Part shown: piece after piece, positions 58,325 through 64,000 of the stretch
Layout: every line of letters begins with the position of its first letter
Position numbering within the stretch: position 1 is the first letter of the stretch
Source of the DNA: Silene conica
Taxonomy: Eukaryota > Streptophyta > Magnoliopsida > Caryophyllales > Caryophyllaceae
Length of the DNA stretch: 64,000 nt
Reading direction: 5' to 3'
NCBI GenBank assembly: GCA_029255685.2
Contig: CM055316.2
Span: 79,234,861-79,298,860 of the forward strand
Program-made: the position numbers and the translations under genes
The notes under the pieces: generated by a model
What the model was told of the DNA's origin: nothing
Seen by the model: only the letters and a program-made list of their open reading frames with translations
Database searches by the model: none

Positions 58325-61300
58325 ATGAGTAGAAGAACTCGCAAGGTCCAACCACAATATCCTATAGACCTTGAGATAGAAGCTACCGCAAGACGCCTCA
58401 ACGCCTTGAAAAGAAGGGGATTGATTGAAGTCCCAATTGAGGAGGTAACCTCATTCGGAGAGAGTTCTCAACCTTCACATTTTGAAAACCCTTTCCACAT
58501 TCCCGAGGAAGATATAATGGGAGACCCCGAACCCGTCGCCATGAGAGACCGTTTAGCCCCAAAAACGGTTGTAAACCCGAGCATAATTAAACCTCCAATC
58601 CAAGCCAACAACTTTGAGTTGAAGGCAACTTTGTTACAACTTGTACAAGGGAATCAATTTGGTGGAGGAGCCACCGAAAATCCTAACGAGCACATTAACG
58701 ACTTTCTCGATAGTTGTGAGATGTATAAGGCCAATGGTGTAAGTGATGATGCCCTCCGTTTAAGGCTCTTTCCGCATTCCTTGAGGGGAAGTGCTAAGGA
58801 ATGGCTTAAGAGTTGTGAACCGGAGTCATTGAAGACTTGGGATGATGTCTCAAAGGCCTTTCTAAACAAGTACTTTCCACCGCAACGAACCGCAAGGATC
58901 AAGAGTGAACTTCAAGGCTTCACACAATTAGAAGATGAGACGCTTTACGAGGCATGGGAGAGGTATAAAGCTTTGCAAAGGTTGTGCCCACACCACGGAA
59001 TCGGAGAGGATGAGCTCATAAACAATTTCTATGAAGGGCTCAACAATGAAATGAAGATGAACCTTGATTCGGGTTCCGGAAAGGGAGCATTAGATAAAAT
59101 AGATCACAAAACCGCCAAGGGATTGATTGAAGAGATGGCTTCTAGAACTTTTCATTGGAGTCATGATAGGCATAAGAGAAAAGGGAAGTCAAGTGTAGAG
59201 ACGGCGAGTAACCTTGAGGTCAAAGGGTTGATAGATGAATTGAAGCAACAAGTCGCTCTATTAAGTGTTAACAAGAACCAAGCCCACACTTCAAACAATT
59301 CATGCTCAAGCCGTCAACAAGTTTATTATTGTGACTTTTGTGGAGATCAAGGGCACTCACCCAATGAGTGTCACTTGATCGGAGGAGATGGAAGCGGTAT
59401 GGAGCAAGTTAACGGGTTGTGGGAGTCAACTCCGGCCCAAAGAGCCTTCAATAACAATCAATACCACCCGGGCTTGAGGAACCACCCAAACTTTTCATAC
59501 AATTCCAACAATTCTCAGAATTCAAATTTCCAATCAAAACCACAACAAAATCCAAATTTTCAAGCACAAAAAACAAATCCAACTTTCAATAATGCACCTC
59601 CGGGTTTCCAAGGAAAAACCTTTACTCCTAGACCACCTTTCCAAACAAACAACCAACCTTTCCAACCAAACCAACAATTCACCCAACCAAACCAACAATC
59701 CTTTCAACAATCTTTTCCACAACAACAAACACAACCAAAAACCAATCTTGAGTCGATGATGGAGCAACTCATGACCAACCAAAACCAATTCATAACCACC
59801 TCCAACCAAAGGCAAGATGACACAACAACTTCGATTAACCAATTGCGTAGTCAAATGCAAGCCTCTCAACGAATAACCGATAACCAAATTTCTCAATTGG
59901 CCACTCAAGTGAGTAACATGCAAGGTCCCAACGGAAGATTTCCGGGAAAGACCGAAGAAAACCCAAAAACCGTGAACTCAATTCACTTGAGAAGCGGGAG
60001 AGAATTGGATGACCGGGTACCGGTAAAGAAGAGAAAGAGTAGTGTTGACAAACAAGAGAAGGTGGTTGTTGAGACTAGCAAGGAGCCGGAAGAAGACCTT
60101 GTGGAGATAGTGGTGGAAACACCAATGGTAATTGATGAGCCAAAGAAGGGGGTTGAAGACCCAAAGCCGAGTGTTGTGAAACCTTTTGTGCCTCAAATTC
60201 CATTCCCACAAAGGTTGGCGAGAGCAAAGCTTGAACAAAAGTATGGGAAGTTCTTGGACTTGATGAAAGACGTGAACATTACCATCCCATTTCTTGATGC
60301 CATTAAGGAGATCCCAACTTATGGCAAATTCTTGAAGGATTTGGTGTCTAACAAGAACTCCCTAAATGCCTTTCAAACGGTGAATGTGTCAAAGGAGTGT
60401 AGTGCCATACTAATGAATGGAGCTCCTACCAAGCTTGAAGACCCCGAGAGTTTTTCTATCCCATGCCTAATTGGTGATGTCCGAGTTGAGAGAGCTTTAT
60501 GCGATTTAGGGGCAAGTATTAGCCTCATGCCTTTAAAAATTTTCAAGAAATTGAAGGACTTTGAGCTTTCTCCTACAAGAGTTTCTCTACAACTAGCGGA
60601 TAGATCGGTGAGATATCCAATGGGGCTTGTGGAAGATGTGCCACTCAAGGTCGGAAAGATAATCATCCCATGTGACTTTTATGTCATGGATATGCCCGAA
60701 GACACAAATGTTCCTATTATATTGGGGCGCCCATGCCTTGCCACGGGAGGTGCCCTAATTGATGTCAAGAACGGGAAGTTGTCTTTACAAGTTGGGGATG
60801 ATAAGGTGGAGTTTTCTCTAGATAAAGCAATGAGTGAGCCCTCGGTGGGAAAAGCATGTTACATGATTGATATTCTTCAAGATTGTGTGGAGAAGAAAAC
60901 CAATGAAGGGGATAATAGCCTACAAAGCTTCCTAGAAGGAAAAGTGAGGGATTGCAAAGCACACAAGGAGTATGCCATGGCTATGGAGGCAACTCCCTTG
61001 GAAGAGCCAAACAAGAAATTTGAAAGCTTGAGGAAGGATGGTAAAGAAGAGGAGAGATTCACGCCTCCTCAAGTGGAGTTGAAACCTCTTCCTTCTACTC
61101 TTAAACATGTTTTCCTTGGTCCTAATGACACTTACCCCATTATTGTTAATAGTGCACTCAATGACATTGAACTTGAAAAATTGCTTGTGGTTGTGAGAAA
61201 ATACAAGGATGTCATTGGGTACACCATTAATGATATCAAGGGTATTAGTCCCTCTTTTTGCACTCACCGCATCCATCTAGAGCATGAGGATTCATCATCC

Positions 61301-62164
61301 ATAGAGCCTCAACGCCGCCTTAACCCCACCATGAAGGAGGTGGTTAGAAAGGAGGTGTTGAAGCTTTATGATGCTAGCATAATTTACCCAATTTCCGATA
61401 GTGCATGGGTTAGCCCGGTTCATGTTGTACCAAAGAAGGGTGGTGTCACGGTAGTGACAAATGAGAACAATGAGTTGATCCCAACAAGAGTCACAACGGG
61501 GTGGAGGATGTGTATCGACTATAGGCGCCTCAATAAGGCAACTAGGAAAGACCACTTCCCCCTTCCTTTTATTGATCAAATGTTGGAGAGACTTGCCCAA
61601 CACTCTCATTTTTGCTATCTTGATGGATTTTCGGGATTTTTCCAAATCCCAATCCACCCCAACGACCAAGAGAAAACCACATTCACTTGTCCATTTGGTA
61701 CATTTGCATATAGGCGCATGCCCTTTGGGCTATGTAATGCGCCGGCCACTTTTCAAAGATGCATGTTAGCTATTTTCTCGGAGTATGTGGAGGATATCAT
61801 GGAAGTGTTTATGGACGATTTCTCGGTTGTAGGTACATCTTTTGATGGGTGTCTAACCAATTTGTCAAAGGTCTTGAAAAGGTGCCAAGAAACCGGTCTA
61901 GTGTTGAATTGGGAGAAATGTCACTTCATGGTGACATCCGGGGTGGTTTTAGGTCATGTTGTGTCAAGTAAGGGCTTGGAAGTTGATCAAGCCAAGATTG
62001 AGGTCATTAAGACTTTGCCCCCTCCCACTAGTGTCAAGGGTATTCGTAGTTTTTTGGGTCATGCCGGGTTTTACCGGAGGTTTATCAAGGATTTCTCCTT
62101 GATTGCCCGACCCTTGACACTTTTGCTTGGGAAAGATGTGCCATTTGTTTTCTCTAATGAGTAA
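58325..62164 (+). pseudogene. Athila-type gag-protease-RT polyprotein, interrupted before RNase H
   Basis: From ATG 58325 (MSRRTRK) 1279 residues are open. The gag domain (about residues 100-270) has FPHSLRGSAKEWL and FLNKYFP. A CCHC knuckle CDFCGDQGHSPNEC is near residue 335. Then comes a Q/N/P-rich spacer, aspartic protease with DLGAS near residue 724, and reverse transcriptase with DYRRLNKA near 1063 and FMDD near 1162. The frame ends at TAA 62162-62164, just after the RT. The continuation (RNase H, integrase) is in another frame, so a small indel has broken the polyprotein at 62160-62170. Confidence 0.92.
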
Positions 62165-63966
62165 TTGCTTTTAATAGGCTCAAGGAAGCCTTGGTCTCCG
62201 CCCCAATTATGCAACCACCAATTTGGGGTGAGCCGTTCGAGTTGATGTGTGATGCGAGTGATGTGGCGGTAGGTGCGGTTCTTGGCCAAAAGAAGGATGG
62301 CAAGCTTCATGCCATTTACTATGCAAGCAAAACTTTGGATGATACACAAGCCAACTACAACACCACCGAAAAGGAGCTTCTAGCGGTCATATTTGCCATG
62401 AACAAATTCCGTTCTTACTTGGTGGGTTCTAAGGTGATAGTCCACACGGATCATTCGGCTCTCAAGCACTTGTTGTTGAAGAAAGATACCAAACCAAGGT
62501 TAATCCGGTGGATTCTACTTCTTCAAGAATTCGACATGGAGATTAAAGACAAGAAGGGAACGGAGAACTTGGTAGCGGATCATCTTTCACGTCTTGAGAA
62601 TGGAAGCTTGGATGAAGCCATACCAATCGATGATTCATTTTCCGATGACCAATTATTTGCAATTGCACTTGTGGAAGCCCCTTGGTATGCGGACTTTGTG
62701 AATTACCTTGTTTCGGGAATCATCCCACATGACTATGACTCGCACAAGAAGAAGAAGTTCTTCCATGATGTCAAGCAATTCTTTTGGGAAGAACCGTGTC
62801 TCTACAACTCATGTGCCGATGGGATGATCCGGAGGTGTATACCCTATGAAGAAGTCGAATCAATTATCAACCATTGTCATGGTATGCCGAGTGGAGGGCA
62901 TGGAAGTGCTAGAAAGACCGCTTCAAGAATCCTTCAATGCGGTTTTTATTGGCCAACATTGTTTCATGATGTTGCCTTACATGTGAAGGGTTGTGACAAG
63001 TGTCAACGAAGCGGTAATATAACAAGGAGGCACGAGATGCCGATGAATTTCATTCTTGAAGTAGAAGTCTTTGATGTATGGGGCATCGACTACCAAGGCC
63101 CTTTTCCATCCTCCTATGGGAATGAGTATATCCTTGTGGCGGTGGATTATGTAAGCAAGTGGGTGGAGGCAATTCCAACCAAGACTTGTGATGCAAAATC
63201 CGTCACTAAACTTTTACAAACCATCATCTTCCCAAGGTTTGGAGTGCCGATAATTTTGATAAGTGATAGAGGTAGTCACTTCAAGGAGAGGACCTTGGAT
63301 GCGCTTCTCAAAAAGCATGGGGTGCAACATAGGCGAAGCCTTGCCTATCACCCCCAAGCCAATGGTCAAGCCGAAATTTCTAACCGAGAACTCAAAGTAA
63401 TCTTAGAGAAAACGGTGAGCCGATCTAGGAAAGATTGGGCCATCAAGCTTCACGATGCATTGTGGGCCTATCGCACGGCTTTTAAAACACCGATCGGGGC
63501 ATCACCTTAACGATTAGTGTACGGAAAGTCGTGCCATCTTCCGGTTGAAATGGAACATAAAGCCCATTGGGCTATTCGACAATTGAACTTTGATTTGAAG
63601 AGTGCGGGGGAGAAGAGGCTCCTTGATATTAACGAGCTTGAAGAGTTCCGTTTAGAAGCCTACGAAAGCTCTAGGCTCTACAAGGAGAAGACGAAGAGAT
63701 TCCATGATAAGGCCATTATCCGGAGGGAGTTTAAGGAGGGCGACCTTGTTCTCTTATTTAATTCGAGATTTAAATTGTTTGCGGGGAAATTGAAATCAAA
63801 GTGGTCGGGACCGTTTATTGTGACCCGTGTCTTTCCTTATGGAGCGGTTGAAATCAAAAGTGGAGAGGAGATTTTCAAGGTAAATGGTAACCGCCTTAAG
63901 CACTACATAGCCGGGACACCATTTACAAGGGAGGTAGCCTCTTTCCAAACAAATCTCATCATCTAA
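62165..63966 (+). pseudogene. Athila-type RNase H and integrase, with one stop
   Basis: RNase H (62240-62610) has [13 protein letters not shown] and TDHSAL. Integrase follows, with the zinc finger (HCHG...CDKCQRSG) and catalytic residues at [16 protein letters not shown] and [15 protein letters not shown] at 63508-63510 interrupts the frame just after the integrase core. The C-terminal part (63517-63966: KWSGPFIVTRVFPYGAVEI) is open to the natural stop. No chromodomain is present, as expected for Athila. Confidence 0.9.
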
Positions 63967-64000
63967 TTTCAAACTCATTTGGTTGTGTAACATTCGGCCC
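63967..64000. other. Start of the region after pol, cut by window end
   Basis: 34 bases of the internal 3' region; nothing can be said. Confidence 0.5.

Larger units (their letters stand above)
56491..64000 (+). mobile_element. Athila-type Ty3/gypsy retrotransposon, 3' end outside window
   Basis: 5' LTR, then AGTTTT, then an 18-base tRNA-Asp-type primer site (58219-58236), gag-pol, and further sequence cut by the window edge. The primer type and the gag/RT sequences are typical of the Athila lineage. An env-like frame, if present, and the 3' LTR would lie beyond 64000. Confidence 0.9.

Overview
This is plant nuclear DNA, AT-rich and crowded with transposons. The few host genes have introns. 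The host-gene family (small jasmonate-induced-protein-like proteins) and the repeat types suggest a eudicot, plausibly of the Caryophyllales. That placement is an inference, because no marker gene is present. I see no rRNA, tRNA or CRISPR and no bacterial-style operons.

Layout. 1-9 kb is a patchwork of MITEs, LINE remnants, two Helitrons (2856-5398, 6196-7327) and two tRNA-type SINEs. 9324-12559 is gene 1, a two-exon JIP-like gene whose 2.7-kb intron carries a SINE, an hAT-type MITE and a Harbinger/Tourist-like element with a Stowaway inside it. From 14674 to about 50030 lie two head-to-tail copies of a roughly 17-18 kb unit, joined at 32796 through the 7-base microhomology GCACGGT. Each unit carries an RNase H-like pseudogene, nested Helitrons, a promoter with roughly 120-bp tandem repeats, one JIP-like gene (gene 2 at 28643-29743; gene 3, frameshifted, at 38544-39683), a TRIM-type miniature LTR element and a Helitron.

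The two units act as each other's empty-site control. Unit A alone has a young Ty1/copia element (15785-20390) and a CACTA element (23540-27265). Unit B alone has a LINE tail (38143-38456), a gene-3 intron insertion and a 6.3-kb CACTA element (40885-47153) carrying captured host exons: a Raf-like kinase, a mitochondrial HSP60, and others less certain. The TRIM element of unit B has two 147-bp LTRs. The 5' LTR is split by the CACTA element and the 3' LTR by a complete 6.6-kb Helitron (47836-54481).

54.6-56.3 kb holds an hAT-type MITE with a 72-bp solo LTR inside it, and a LINE 3' end. From 56491 to the window end is most of an Athila-type Ty3/gypsy element (5' LTR, tRNA-Asp-type primer site, gag-pol with breaks). 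Its 3' LTR lies outside the window.

Gene content proper is therefore three JIP-like paralogs, of which two look intact. Everything else is transposon, transposon cargo or decayed repeat. By eye, the two duplicated JIP-like genes differ by about 4% in their exons while most of the surrounding duplicated DNA differs by about 1-2%.
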